Part shown: in pieces, positions 17,837-26,766 of the stretch | How positions within the stretch are numbered: the first letter of the stretch is position 1 | Layout: every line of letters begins with the position of its first letter | NCBI RefSeq assembly: GCF_900476215.1 | Contig: NZ_LS483446.1 | Location: 1,364,001-1,428,000, forward strand | DNA length: 64,000 bases | Origin: Helicobacter mustelae | GTDB taxonomy: Bacteria > Campylobacterota > Campylobacteria > Campylobacterales > Helicobacteraceae | Direction of reading: 5' to 3' | Position numbers and translations under genes: made by a program | The notes under the pieces: generated by a model | The model's database searches: none | Told to the model about the DNA's origin: nothing | What the model saw: only the letters and a program-made list of their open reading frames with translations

Positions 17837-18107
17837 TTTCACTCAAGATGCTTGCCATGGATTCAATTGCCAAATCAACCTTTCTTGCATGAATCTCACT
17901 CTGCAACTCTTGATCACCGCCAAGCTGGCGCCTTAATTTGGAATATCTCTCCTCTAGATCTGCTTCTTGCAGGATTTTTTCCACGATGGCCACACGTGTG
18001 AGTAGCAAGTCTAGCTGCTTTTCTGCGATATTTCTATTTGCATGAAAGACAATCTCTCGCCATTTTTGCAAGGGATCTCCTTGCAAAACTTCCAAATCTT
18101 CCCACAT
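17829..18107 (-). CDS. DUF2018 protein (HP0242 family, knotted dimer)
   Basis: This all-helical protein of 92 residues closely follows the HP0242 pattern: a DPLQKWREIVFHA motif after a short acidic start, a Leu-rich helix, and a C-terminal helix ending ARKVDLAIESMASILS. HP0242 of H. pylori is known as an intertwined homodimer with a knotted topology; its function is unknown. The start ATG shares one base with the hisD stop (TAATG) and has AAGGAGG in front, so translation is coupled to histidine synthesis here. H. pylori lacks hisD. Confidence 0.85.
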   Translation of the reverse strand: MWEDLEVLQGDPLQKWREIVFHANRNIAEKQLDLLLTRVAIVEKILQEADLEERYSKLRRQLGGDQELQSEIHARKVDLAIESMASILSENE

Positions 18108-19402
18108 TATATCCTCCTTATGGCTACAGATTTTTGATGCGCACCTAGCCCCTCGATCTCTGCAAGCCTTTGGCAATATGGGGCCAGTGTATCAAAACCT
18201 TGTTTAGAAAGATAGATGATGGAGCTTTTTTTCATAAAATGATCTGTGCTCAGCGGCGAAAAGAATCGGGCACTTCCGCCAGTTGGTAAGGTGTGATTGG
18301 GCCCAGCGATATAATCTCCCATCGCCTCAGGGGCATAAGATCCCAAGAAAATCGCACCACTATGCTTAATGTTTGCAAGCTCATTCATGGGATTTTGAAT
18401 TAAGAGCTCGAGATGTTCAGGAGCTAGGATGTTGCTAAGCTCAATGGCCTGAGCAATGTCACGCACCACAATAATCATTCCACGTGTTGTAATGCTTTTG
18501 CCAGCAATCTCTTTGCGCGCCAAACTTGGCAGCAAAGCCTCTATCTCCTCGCTCACGCGCATCGCCAATCCCCAATCATCAGTGAGCAAAATCGCGCTAG
18601 CCATTTCATCATGCTCAGACTGGGCCAATAAATCGCTAGCAACACTCCTGGCATCTGCGCTCTTATCTGCGATGATAACAATCTCACTAGGCCCTGCCAC
18701 CATGTCAATCATCACATCGCCAAATACCATTTTTTTGGCAGTGGCTACAAAAATATTTCCAGGCCCAGTAATGATGTCTACTTTTTTGCATTGCTCTACG
18801 CCATAAGCAAGCATGCCAATGGCTGCTGCGCCACCCACTTTATAGGCCTCTTTAATCTTGCAGAGATGCAGGGCTGCCAAAAACATAGGGCTAGGGGCAT
18901 TATGAGGAGTGGGGCTGCAGACTACAATCTCCCTCACTCCCGCCACAATCGCAGGAATCGCATTCATTAGAAGCGAACTGGGATAAAATGCCTTCCCTCC
19001 AGGGATATACAGCCCTGCTCGCTCCATGGGCATGACCTTCTGCCCCAAGATATTTCCATTCTGCTCAAAATCCAGCCAAGTTTTTGACTTTTGCTTGGCA
19101 TGGAACGTATAAATCCTCTCATATGCCTGGCATAGAGCCTCTCTGCTCAAAGGATCTAGTTTTTCATAAGCATTTTTGCAAGATTCCTCACAGATTCGCA
19201 AATCTTCAAAATCCCTAGGTCTCCAATCATCAAATTTTTCCACTTGCCCAAGGAGGGCGAGTTTGCCATTACTCTGGACATCTTCCAAAATCTCCATAAC
19301 CCTTGGGATGACATTCTTGATGTCTATTTTGCCGCGGTTGCAAATTTCCTCAAATGCTTGTGAAAAATGATCCTGCGTCGTCGCGATGATTCTAATTCCC
19401 AA
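18107..19402 (-). CDS. hisD: Histidinol dehydrogenase
   Basis: This enzyme of 431 residues oxidises L-histidinol twice to L-histidine with NAD. Family motifs are PGGKAFYPSSLLMNAIPA, GPGNIFVATAKK, AGPSEIVIIAD, SEHDEMA with zinc/active-site residues, APEHLEL, SGAIFLG and GPNHTLPTGG. H. pylori has no histidine pathway; here hisD is inserted between the HP0242 and napA homologues. The only other his gene in the window is hisIE at 54.5 kb, so the pathway is scattered over the genome. Confidence 0.96.
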   Translation of the reverse strand: MGIRIIATTQDHFSQAFEEICNRGKIDIKNVIPRVMEILEDVQSNGKLALLGQVEKFDDWRPRDFEDLRICEESCKNAYEKLDPLSREALCQAYERIYTFHAKQKSKTWLDFEQNGNILGQKVMPMERAGLYIPGGKAFYPSSLLMNAIPAIVAGVREIVVCSPTPHNAPSPMFLAALHLCKIKEAYKVGGAAAIGMLAYGVEQCKKVDIITGPGNIFVATAKKMVFGDVMIDMVAGPSEIVIIADKSADARSVASDLLAQSEHDEMASAILLTDDWGLAMRVSEEIEALLPSLARKEIAGKSITTRGMIIVVRDIAQAIELSNILAPEHLELLIQNPMNELANIKHSGAIFLGSYAPEAMGDYIAGPNHTLPTGGSARFFSPLSTDHFMKKSSIIYLSKQGFDTLAPYCQRLAEIEGLGAHQKSVAIRRI

Positions 19403-19465
19403 AAATCCACTTCCTTTTTTTGATGCTTTTCTCCTGCCTCATGAGACCCCCTCCTTTTTTCAGAA

Positions 19466-19903
19466 TCAGGCCTGAGAGGCCTTCAACATCCAGATAGCTT
19501 TTTGCAAATACGCAACCTCATCATCGGCATAATTTTCTGTTGGCTTATCCTTAATCTCATCAGCAAGCTCTGATAGTTTTTTGAAATGCTCCAAAAGATA
19601 TTCATAATCCTTAATAATCTCATGGAAAACCTCTCTGGATACAAAGCTGGTTTTTGTCTCTTCTTTGATTTTTGAAATCTTGAGCGCCTCAGAAACCGTG
19701 ACAATGGGTTTTTCACCCAATTGGATCATGCGCTCTGCAAGATCATCAAACATGTCTGCAAATCTCTCATAAATCTCCTCTGTGGCCTTATGCACATGAT
19801 GGAAATCTGTACCTCTTACATGCCAATGGAAATTATGCACCTTCATAAAAAGCACAAGGCTGTCTGCTTGTAGTTGCTTGAGTAGTTCAATTGTTCTTTT
19901 CAT
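19466..19903 (-). CDS. napA: Dps-type ferritin, neutrophil-activating protein NapA
   Basis: This protein of 145 residues forms a 12-mer that stores iron, consumes peroxide and protects DNA. The ferroxidase site lies between subunits: [12 protein letters not shown] supplies histidines, and the following helix ([26 protein letters not shown]) supplies Asp/Glu ligands. It is the same length as H. pylori NapA and sits at the HP0243 position. The start follows AAAGGAGAA. Confidence 0.95.
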   Translation of the reverse strand: MKRTIELLKQLQADSLVLFMKVHNFHWHVRGTDFHHVHKATEEIYERFADMFDDLAERMIQLGEKPIVTVSEALKISKIKEETKTSFVSREVFHEIIKDYEYLLEHFKKLSELADEIKDKPTENYADDEVAYLQKAIWMLKASQA

Positions 19904-19926
19904 AAGTTTCTCCTTTTTTTTGATGG

Positions 19927-19965
19927 ATGTGATTCACATGGTACGTGATTCAAGGTAGGAGTATA
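19927..19965 (-). promoter_or_regulatory. napA promoter and adjacent palindrome
   Basis: TATACT on the minus strand (19960-19965) is a good -10 box. Just downstream, in the predicted leader, is the palindrome ATGTGA-T-TCACAT (19927-19939). The octamer GTGATTCA occurs twice, at 19929-19936 and 19945-19952, 16 bp apart. A repressor bound there would block early transcription. No regulator is assigned. Confidence 0.4.
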
Positions 19966-20203
19966 TTTGAAGAATGTAATTTCATTGTTAATCATTCTGC
20001 CAATTTTTCTGCATATTTTCTCAAGCATTTTCATAAAGCCCCACTCACAAATTTCATCTTTGATTCCCTAGGATTTTGACACATTTAGCCCTCTTGCCTC
20101 TCTTATCCACCAAAAGCAGTAAATTCAGACAGAGGGCGAGATTTTGGGATTTGAGTACAAAAATCTTATGCTAAAATTCACCTTATTCAATTGAAGGACC
20201 TTC

Positions 20204-21106
20204 ATGCGTTTCTTGCTATTTTTTGCCCTGGTGTTTTCCTTGCTCTTTGCACAAGAGGAAGCAAGCACAAAAGAAAAAAAAGAGCCCTCCACAGAAAAAA
20301 AATCCCAGATAGCTCCAAAAGGCACACTCATCGCAGGCATTGCCATCACAGTCAATGGCGACCCCATCACACTCTATCAAATAAAACAGACTGCCAAGGA
20401 ACAAAAGCTCACCGAGGAAAAGGCTATTGATTTTCTTGTGGCACAAAAGATCAAAGAACAAGAGATTAAACGCTTAAAAATCAATATTGATGAGGAAAAG
20501 ATTGATAATGAGATCCAAAACATGGCCTATCGCAATGGCATGGACACCAAAACCTTTCTCTCTGCAATCAAAAAAGAGCAACACATGAGTGAAAGAGAAT
20601 TCAAAAAGCATCTCAAAGAGCAAATGGAAACTCAAGAGCTCATGCGCAGTGTGCTCATGTCTAATGGCAATAGCGCTGGAGAGGAGGAGATGCGCGATTA
20701 TTACAACAAACATCGCGGTGAATTCAATATGCCAAAAGAGGTTTTAGTGGTGCGCTATAGTGCAAAAAGTTCTGAACTCCTAGAAGAAGCCATAAAGCAT
20801 CCTGATACAGCGATGCGCGGAGTGGAACGAGTCCAAGAAAAAATGTCATTAGCCTCCCTGGCTCCGCAGATTGGACAGGTTTTTGCCACCACCAAAATCA
20901 ATGAATTCACCACCATCCTCAATGCAGGGAATAATACTTTTGTGACATTCTTAATCAAGGAAAAAATTGGAGAAGAGCAAATCACATTCCAGCAGGCAAA
21001 AAATTTCATCACTCAAAAACTCATCGAAAAGCGCCAGGACAAGATTTTGGAAGATCATTTTGAAAAAATCAAACAAAAAGCAAGCATTATTACGCTTAGA
21101 AAGTAG
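20204..21106 (+). CDS. SurA-like periplasmic chaperone
   Basis: This protein of 300 residues has a signal peptide (MRFLLFFALVFSLLFAQ), a Lys/Glu-rich spacer, then the SurA N-terminal fold (IAGIAITVNGDPITLYQIKQTA, ending in a Glu/Lys-rich helical region). The following segment (MPKEVLVVRYSAKS to ITFQQAKNFITQKLIEKRQ) is laid out like a parvulin isomerase domain but lacks its conserved core. The likely role is holding outer-membrane proteins in the periplasm without isomerase activity (inference). It heads the HP0659-HP0663-type block. Confidence 0.8.
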   Translation: MRFLLFFALVFSLLFAQEEASTKEKKEPSTEKKSQIAPKGTLIAGIAITVNGDPITLYQIKQTAKEQKLTEEKAIDFLVAQKIKEQEIKRLKINIDEEKIDNEIQNMAYRNGMDTKTFLSAIKKEQHMSEREFKKHLKEQMETQELMRSVLMSNGNSAGEEEMRDYYNKHRGEFNMPKEVLVVRYSAKSSELLEEAIKHPDTAMRGVERVQEKMSLASLAPQIGQVFATTKINEFTTILNAGNNTFVTFLIKEKIGEEQITFQQAKNFITQKLIEKRQDKILEDHFEKIKQKASIITLRK

Positions 21107-21108
21107 TG

Positions 21109-22158
21109 ATGGACAGTATTGTTTTTGCCTATCGCGATCCCCTTTTTGGCATCATTATCCTAGCTGCCATTATCACCACCATCGCGCTTTTTGATTATTC
21201 TCGCAACAAATACCGTGCACTCAAAAAGCGTAAATCCCTCGAAGCGCTGGCCAAATCCTATGAATACACCAGCCTCAATGAAGATATCACGCATTTCATA
21301 TCCCTTTATCCCAAGGCCACTCCCTCCCTCATCGCCCTGGCACAGACCCACACCAAAAGCGGCAACAACGAAGTGGCCATACAGATTTATCTCAGTCTTT
21401 TAGAATCTACTAAGCATCCACAAACCAAAATCATCATCCTCCAATCCCTTGGTATCACCTATCTTAATGCGGGGTTTTTACAACGTGCCAAAGATATCTT
21501 CACCCAGATTCTCAAAACCTATCCACGCAATCAAGAAGCCATGGCAAAGCTCATCCAATGTTATGAAAATATGGGGGAATATCAGAAGGCCATAGAGGCG
21601 CTAGAATGCCTAGATGAGATCAAGGAAGAGCCCAGTGATGAGGAAAATCACCAGGAGTTCTATAACAGGAATCAACAGTATTTTTATCTCATGATTTTGC
21701 TAAACACCCACCAAATCCCCCTTGCAAAAAAAGTAAAAAATGCTTTTGAGATTGGCAAGAAAAATCCTCTTTTTGACAAACTAATCTTGCGATTTTTGAA
21801 AAATTATGATCTCCAAGCATTCTGGGATTATGTTCTCACTATGGAAAATCCGCGTAATATCATTGATATTTTGTGGGAATTTGAAAGAGAATCTCTGCCA
21901 AGCATCATCACCAACCACCCCAAAATCTTTGAGATCTTTGTTGCCAAGGGATATTTTCCAAGCACCACTCCTTGTGAGATATTTGAATTGGAAGTTTTGC
22001 ATCTCATGCAAAAACACTCCAAGTTTCAAGTCTATTTGGGATTTGAATACCGCTGCAATCACTGCAAAAGCATTTTTCCCTTTGATTCCATGCGCTGTCC
22101 TAGTTGCGAGGAGCTCACGCAGCTAGACCTAATCCTAAAAACCCTTCAAAAAATCTAA
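21109..22158 (+). CDS. LapB-like TPR protein with a C-terminal zinc ribbon
   Basis: This protein of 349 residues starts with one membrane helix (PLFGIIILAAIITTIALFD), followed by about six TPR-like helical pairs. It ends in two CxxC motifs (YRCNHCKSIF and RCPSCEEL) forming a rubredoxin-like zinc ribbon. This is the LapB/YciM architecture; LapB controls lipopolysaccharide synthesis at the inner membrane in E. coli. The same role here is inference. ATG 21109 was chosen over an overlapping GTG; the gene follows the SurA-like gene directly. Confidence 0.75.
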   Translation: MDSIVFAYRDPLFGIIILAAIITTIALFDYSRNKYRALKKRKSLEALAKSYEYTSLNEDITHFISLYPKATPSLIALAQTHTKSGNNEVAIQIYLSLLESTKHPQTKIIILQSLGITYLNAGFLQRAKDIFTQILKTYPRNQEAMAKLIQCYENMGEYQKAIEALECLDEIKEEPSDEENHQEFYNRNQQYFYLMILLNTHQIPLAKKVKNAFEIGKKNPLFDKLILRFLKNYDLQAFWDYVLTMENPRNIIDILWEFERESLPSIITNHPKIFEIFVAKGYFPSTTPCEIFELEVLHLMQKHSKFQVYLGFEYRCNHCKSIFPFDSMRCPSCEELTQLDLILKTLQKI

Positions 22159-22160
22159 AA

Positions 22161-22598
22161 ATGAAAAAAGTTGAAATTTATTGCGATGGCTCCTCCTTGG
22201 GGAATCCAGGATTTGGCGGATATTGCGCGATATTGCGCTACAAAAAGCAAGAAAAAATCCTTTGCGGCGCAGTGAGTCATACCACCAACAATCGCATGGA
22301 GCTCTTAGCCGTGATAGAAGCCATCAAAGCCCTCAAAGAACCTTGTCAAATCACAATTTATAGCGATTCGCGCTATGTATGCGATGGCGTAGAAAAATGG
22401 ATTTTTCATTGGATAAAAAAAGATTTCAAAAATGTCAAAAACCCAGATTTGTGGAGGGAATTTCTAAGGGTTTCACTTCATCACAAGATCCAGACACACT
22501 GGATTAAGGGGCATAGCAACCATGCAGAAAATGAAAAATGTGATACAATCGCAAGAGAACAAGCAAAGAAACTGAAGGAACAATATGCGAAATCTTGA
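22161..22598 (+). CDS. rnhA: Ribonuclease HI
   Basis: This endonuclease of 145 residues cleaves the RNA strand of RNA-DNA hybrids. The catalytic acidic residues are visible in order: EIYCDGSSLGNPG, NNRMELLAVIEA, IYSDSRYV, and HAENEKCDTIAREQA. WIKGHSNH carries the loop histidine. ATG 22161 follows the previous stop by 2 bp, and the 3' end overlaps rnc by 14 bp. Confidence 0.96.
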   Translation: MKKVEIYCDGSSLGNPGFGGYCAILRYKKQEKILCGAVSHTTNNRMELLAVIEAIKALKEPCQITIYSDSRYVCDGVEKWIFHWIKKDFKNVKNPDLWREFLRVSLHHKIQTHWIKGHSNHAENEKCDTIAREQAKKLKEQYAKS

Positions 22599-23256
22599 AA
22601 AAGCGATCAATTATCATTTCAAAAATCAAGATTTATTGCTTACTGCACTCACACACAAAAGCTGTAAAAACAAGAAAAACAATGAGCGATTGGAATATTT
22701 AGGCGATGCGGTTTTGGATTTGCTAATTGGTGAATTTTTGTATCAAGAGTTTCCTGAGCACAAAGAGGGAGATCTCTCCAAAATGCGCGCTGCCCTTGTG
22801 AATGAACAGAGTTTCATGCGTTTTGCCAAGGCCATCCATCTCCAAGATTTCATCCTCATCTCTAGCAATGAGGAAACCAATCAGGGTAGAGAAAAGCCCT
22901 CTATACTCTCTAGCGCTTTTGAAGCGCTTATTGGTGCGGTCTATCTAGAAGCTGGACTAGAGAGGGCAAAAGACATCACTTACCACCTCTTGCACAAACT
23001 CTATCCCAAAATCGATACACAGAGCCTGTTTACCGATTACAAAACCGCGCTTCAAGAGCTCACGCAGGCCCACTTTCATGAGATTCCAAAATATGAACTT
23101 TTAGAAGAAATTGGGCCAGATCATTGCAAGAAATTTAAAGTCTCTGTATATATCCAAAACCAAGAATATGCAAAGGCTATCGGAACTAGCAAAAAGAGCG
23201 CACAGCAAAATTGCGCCAAAATCGCCTACCAAAAAATCATGGAACAAAAATCGTGA
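22585..23256 (+). CDS. rnc: Ribonuclease III
   Basis: This double-strand-specific endonuclease of 223 residues processes rRNA and structured mRNAs. The RNase III signature [20 protein letters not shown] lies near residue 31-50, a second acidic cluster is [15 protein letters not shown], and a dsRNA-binding domain fills the C-terminus ([12 protein letters not shown] to [16 protein letters not shown]). It overlaps rnhA at its start and aroC at its end (GTGA). Confidence 0.96.
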   Translation: MRNLEKAINYHFKNQDLLLTALTHKSCKNKKNNERLEYLGDAVLDLLIGEFLYQEFPEHKEGDLSKMRAALVNEQSFMRFAKAIHLQDFILISSNEETNQGREKPSILSSAFEALIGAVYLEAGLERAKDITYHLLHKLYPKIDTQSLFTDYKTALQELTQAHFHEIPKYELLEEIGPDHCKKFKVSVYIQNQEYAKAIGTSKKSAQQNCAKIAYQKIMEQKS

Positions 23257-24329
23257 ACACCTTTGGCAAACAATTGCGCGTCACAACCTTTGGGGAATCC
23301 CATGGGGTTGGGATTGGCTGCGTGGTGGATGGATTGCCCTCTGGACTCAAAATTGACATGCAAAGAATCCACCAAGAGCTAGAGAGACGCAAAGGAGGCA
23401 GGAATCTCTATAGCACCCAGCGAAAAGAGGGGGATCATGTAGAGATCTTAAGTGGGGTTTTTGAGGGGGTGAGCACAGGGACTCCACTAGCCATGCTCAT
23501 CTACAACCAAGACCAAAAAAGCTCACATTATGAAAATCTCAAGAATGTTTTTCGCCCAGGACATGCGGATTTTACATATTTTCACAAATATGGTATTCGC
23601 GATCATCGCGGCGGAGGCAGAAGCAGTGCTAGAGAGAGTGCAGCACGAGTATGCGCAGGGAGTATTGCCAAAATGCTCCTAGAACACTTTGGAATCTTTA
23701 CGCAGAGTGGAATCTATGCCATCGGGGAGATTGGCGCAGAAAATATTCATTTCCATCATGCACAAAAAAGCCCCATCTATGCGCTAGATCCCGCCAAAGA
23801 AGAAGCACAAAAAAAATGCATCATGGATGCCAAAAATGCTCATGATAGCATCGGTGGAGTGGCCTTAATCCGCGCTTATGGGAGCATCCCCATAGGGCTT
23901 GGTGAAGGGCTTTATCACAAATTAGATGCTGCCATTGGAGGCTTGTTGATGGGATTAAATGGCGTGAAAGCCATTGAGATTGGTGCGGGGGTGCAAAGTG
24001 CTAGGATGCGCGGTAGCCAAAACAATGATGCAATGGATGCTAAAGGATTTTTGAGCAATCATCATGGCGGGATTCTAGGAGGCATGAGCAGTGGCGAGGA
24101 AATCCTAATCAAAGTGCATTTCAAGCCAACTCCCAGCATTTTTCTCACGCAACAAAGCAAAGATGTCCTAGGGAATCCCACAAATCTCAACATCAAAGGC
24201 AGGCATGATCCCTGCATTGCTGTGCGCGGCAGCGTGGTATGCGAGCATCTCCTCTCTCTGGTGCTTGCAGATATGTTACTGCTAAACACCCACTCCACGA
24301 TGCAAAATCTAGAAAAAATCTATTTTTGA
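23253..24329 (+). CDS. aroC: Chorismate synthase
   Basis: This flavin-dependent enzyme of 358 residues makes chorismate from EPSP, the last common step of aromatic synthesis. Signatures are [16 protein letters not shown] at the start, [33 protein letters not shown] and [16 protein letters not shown] 23253 gives the family N-terminus ([13 protein letters not shown]) and overlaps the rnc stop; the longer frame from 23211 lies inside rnc. A strong hairpin follows at 24373-24401. Confidence 0.96.
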   Translation: MNTFGKQLRVTTFGESHGVGIGCVVDGLPSGLKIDMQRIHQELERRKGGRNLYSTQRKEGDHVEILSGVFEGVSTGTPLAMLIYNQDQKSSHYENLKNVFRPGHADFTYFHKYGIRDHRGGGRSSARESAARVCAGSIAKMLLEHFGIFTQSGIYAIGEIGAENIHFHHAQKSPIYALDPAKEEAQKKCIMDAKNAHDSIGGVALIRAYGSIPIGLGEGLYHKLDAAIGGLLMGLNGVKAIEIGAGVQSARMRGSQNNDAMDAKGFLSNHHGGILGGMSSGEEILIKVHFKPTPSIFLTQQSKDVLGNPTNLNIKGRHDPCIAVRGSVVCEHLLSLVLADMLLLNTHSTMQNLEKIYF

Positions 24330-24372
24330 GATTTTTAGTCAGGATTTTTGCATTTCTCTAGCGCTTTTGACT

Positions 24373-24401
24373 GGATTTTGGCAAAACACCTGCCAAAATC
24401 C
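24373..24401 (+). terminator. Perfect 11-bp hairpin downstream of aroC
   Basis: GGATTTTGGCA (24373-24383) and TGCCAAAATCC (24391-24401) are exact complements separated by 7 nt. The hairpin lies 43 bp beyond the aroC stop. No long U-tract follows on the plus strand, so termination may be partial. Confidence 0.5.
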
Positions 24402-24513
24402 TTGCCTTACCACAGTGCTTCCAAAAGCCTCTCTTTCCAGGTTTCTTTTTTAAATTTTTTCGAAATTTCTTGGCGCAAAAATTGCAATGACTAGGCGCAT
24501 CAGCATAATTTTT

Positions 24514-24521
24514 GGTATACT
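24514..24521 (+). promoter_or_regulatory. Extended -10 promoter of the OMP gene
   Basis: GG-TATACT (with TTTTTGG in front) resembles the extended -10 boxes of Helicobacter sigma-70-type promoters. The expected start near 24528 leaves a leader of about 120 nt before ATG 24650. Confidence 0.4.
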
Positions 24522-24649
24522 TTCAAACAAGGTGCCATTGCGCTGGATGCATTGAATCTAGGAGGATTTGTCAGGATTCTATCCTAGCGTTGTCTGATGA
24601 AAATCAGAAAAACATTCATAAAAATCACCAAATTCAGGAAGGAAGGCTT

Positions 24650-25507
24650 ATGAAAAAATTTCTCTTTTTTGTTATGGCAATGTCCCTTTGCATACTAAGG
24701 GCTTCACAAGAAAATATGCAATCTGAAGACCCTTATGCTAACCCACAGCCAGCAACGCCATATGAGGAGCCCTTCACCACACCTAGACGAGAAGCTCCTG
24801 CATCAGATGACTACTCCAATGGCGTTGAGCTCACAGGGCCAAATTCCAATCAAAACTCCGAGCAAAATGCAAACTCTGATCAAAACTCAGAACAAAACCA
24901 AAATTCAGATCAAAACGCAAGCTCTAATCAAAACTCCGAGCAAGATACAGCAGCCAATGATACTGAGCCTCAGGATTTCTACATACCCAATCAAACTCGG
25001 TTTGGCTATGGGATCGTGGGGATTGCCGGGGGGCTTGATGTCATGACCGCACACCTAGATTCCAATAAAAACAGCAATAGATTTGCCCTAAGTTATGGCA
25101 TCAAGGCTGGCTATGCCTTCATCATTAAGCCTGAGCACTCCCTGCGCTTGTTTTTGGATTATAACCTGGATAATTTCTTTGCCTCTGGACGCTCCTATGC
25201 GTTTTTACAGATGCTGCTTTTGAACCTGGATTACAAATACTCACTCACCCAGCTTGTGGATGTTTTTGTAGGGATCAATGGCAATAGCGCCTGGCTCAAG
25301 ACCCATGATCATGGCAATAGCAATAGCTTTGGAGTGGGGGCTAATATCGGCATGATCTTCAACCTCCTCTCCTACCTAGAACTAGAAGCTCGCCTGCGCT
25401 TTGAAAGCAACAGCTTCAGGAAGCATTTTACGCAAAATGGCGTGCAACACAAAATTACCTTTGATGGTATGCTAAACTTCACAGTAGGCATCAACTTCAA
25501 ATTCTAA
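24650..25507 (+). CDS. Outer-membrane beta-barrel protein with Asn/Gln/Ser repeat linker
   Basis: This protein of 285 residues has a signal peptide (MKKFLFFVMAMSLCILRAS). A low-complexity linker of about 35 residues follows, made of short repeats such as SNQNSEQN and SDQNSEQN (about residues 66-101). The C-terminal half consists of alternating amphipathic strands and ends in Phe (TVGINFKF), the usual sorting signal of outer-membrane barrels. It resembles the small Helicobacter OMP families by layout, but I cannot place it in one. ATG 24650 has AGGAAGG upstream. The repeat DNA (24842-24955) could change length by slippage. Confidence 0.75.
   Translation: MKKFLFFVMAMSLCILRASQENMQSEDPYANPQPATPYEEPFTTPRREAPASDDYSNGVELTGPNSNQNSEQNANSDQNSEQNQNSDQNASSNQNSEQDTAANDTEPQDFYIPNQTRFGYGIVGIAGGLDVMTAHLDSNKNSNRFALSYGIKAGYAFIIKPEHSLRLFLDYNLDNFFASGRSYAFLQMLLLNLDYKYSLTQLVDVFVGINGNSAWLKTHDHGNSNSFGVGANIGMIFNLLSYLELEARLRFESNSFRKHFTQNGVQHKITFDGMLNFTVGINFKF
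24842..24955 (+). repeat. Degenerate in-frame tandem repeats
   Basis: Variants of a unit containing GATCAAAACTC / AATCAAAACTCCGAGCAA recur about every 24-30 bases within the outer-membrane protein gene. All units stay in frame and encode S(N/D)QN(S/A)xxQ(N) peptides. The copies differ by single bases, so the array is not recent. Confidence 0.7.
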
Positions 25508-25926
25508 GATCCAAAAAATAAAGGGGATAAAGAAGCAAAAAAAGGACAAACAAAAAACCAAGAGGAAGAGCGAGGCCAACCAACGTCTCGACGTGCTAAA
25601 TTCTCACGCAACAAAGCATGCCAGCGCAATTTAAAGCCAATCAACCCTCCCACATGGCAATTCATCTAACGCAAGAAAAAACCCACACAGCAAAGTCTGG
25701 GGGAGTTCTGGAAATGTGTGTATGAAATCAAAGCAAGGGATTGGGGTTTGTTTCGTGCGATGTGTGCGCGGCTGCAATTTTTAAAAATCAAAGCAAGAAC
25801 AAAATTTAGAACTTTTTAGGGCTTTTTTCAGCATAAGCATGATAGGAAGTAATTAAATCGAAGCTTTGGAGCGTCTCAAGGGTGCCTCCCCAAACACAGT
25901 TTTGTGAATTCGCACGAGTACAAAAC
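25508..25926. other. Intergenic region between the OMP gene and fliY
   Basis: These ~420 bp lie between convergent genes. I see no credible ORF, no clear terminator and no repeat family. The first 60 bases are purine-rich. Confidence 0.5.
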
Positions 25927-26766
25927 CTAGCTTCTTAACTGCTCCAAGCGCTGGCGTTTGGTCCCAATTTCTGTGACCTGGATCCCAAAATTCCCATCCA
26001 CAATCACCACCTCACCCTTGGCAATCACCTTGTCGTCAATGAGGATTTCTAAAGGCTCATTGGCCAGCTGATTAAGCTCAATCACGCTTCCGATATCCAT
26101 AGAAGTCACATCCTTAAGCAGCATGCGCTTTTGCCCAATGCGCACCTTCACATTGAGCTTGACATCTAAGAGCATTCCAATGTTTTTCATCTCCTCTTGA
26201 CTCAAATTCTGCCCAGGTGCACTATCTATTTCTTCTGTTTGAGGGCTGGAGGCTTCTTCTTTTTTGCCGCTGAAATTCTCCTCAAACTCCTTGGTGCACA
26301 GAAGCAAAAAATGTGATTTGATACGATTGAGAGAAAAGGCAAAATCATAGACTCTAGCAAAATCTGAGAGATCCTGCTCATTTGTGATGGATGCAACATT
26401 TTTGCAAGAAAAACTTAGCTTTGGAAGCTTTTTTTGGGAATTTAAGCTCGTAGAAAGCGCGCCAAAAATATTGCTATTGATTTCTTTGATGGCATCCAAA
26501 TCATCATCATCCACGCTCTCTTTGCTTTCACCCTCTCCCCCTACCATAGTATCTGCAAGTGCTGTGGCAAGGTCAATGGGCATGAGCATGCCCAAATCCG
26601 CACCAAAATCCCCCTTAGCCTCGATGCTAATAAAAACATAGGGCGGGGTGATATTTGCATCATGCAAAGAGCTTTCTTTGCCCTGGCCTAGATCCGGGGT
26701 CGCTCCCATCAACCCCTCAATCGTAGCCACCACCTCTTGTGAAAAAAGATTAATGAAATTATTCAT
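25927..26766 (-). CDS. fliY: Flagellar motor switch protein FliY
   Basis: This protein of 279 residues belongs to the C-ring of the flagellar switch. The C-terminal 80 residues form the FliN-like SpoA domain (MLLDVKLNVKVRIGQKRMLL, then GSVIELNQLANEPLEILIDD, then DGNFGIQVTEI). The N-terminal 190 residues resemble a CheC/FliM-type domain that has lost clear phosphatase motifs. ATG 26766 overlaps the fliM stop by 8 bp. It is the last gene of the flagellar superoperon. Confidence 0.92.
   Translation of the reverse strand: MNNFINLFSQEVVATIEGLMGATPDLGQGKESSLHDANITPPYVFISIEAKGDFGADLGMLMPIDLATALADTMVGGEGESKESVDDDDLDAIKEINSNIFGALSTSLNSQKKLPKLSFSCKNVASITNEQDLSDFARVYDFAFSLNRIKSHFLLLCTKEFEENFSGKKEEASSPQTEEIDSAPGQNLSQEEMKNIGMLLDVKLNVKVRIGQKRMLLKDVTSMDIGSVIELNQLANEPLEILIDDKVIAKGEVVIVDGNFGIQVTEIGTKRQRLEQLRS

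Larger units (their letters stand above)
24330..24649. other. Intergenic region between aroC and the OMP gene
   Basis: No gene is seen here. The region holds a perfect inverted repeat (24373-24401), an extended -10 (24514-24521) and a leader of about 120 nt with a small inverted repeat, CTAGGA at 24558-24563 with TCCTAG at 24582-24587. That hairpin could structure the mRNA ahead of the outer-membrane protein gene. Confidence 0.5.
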
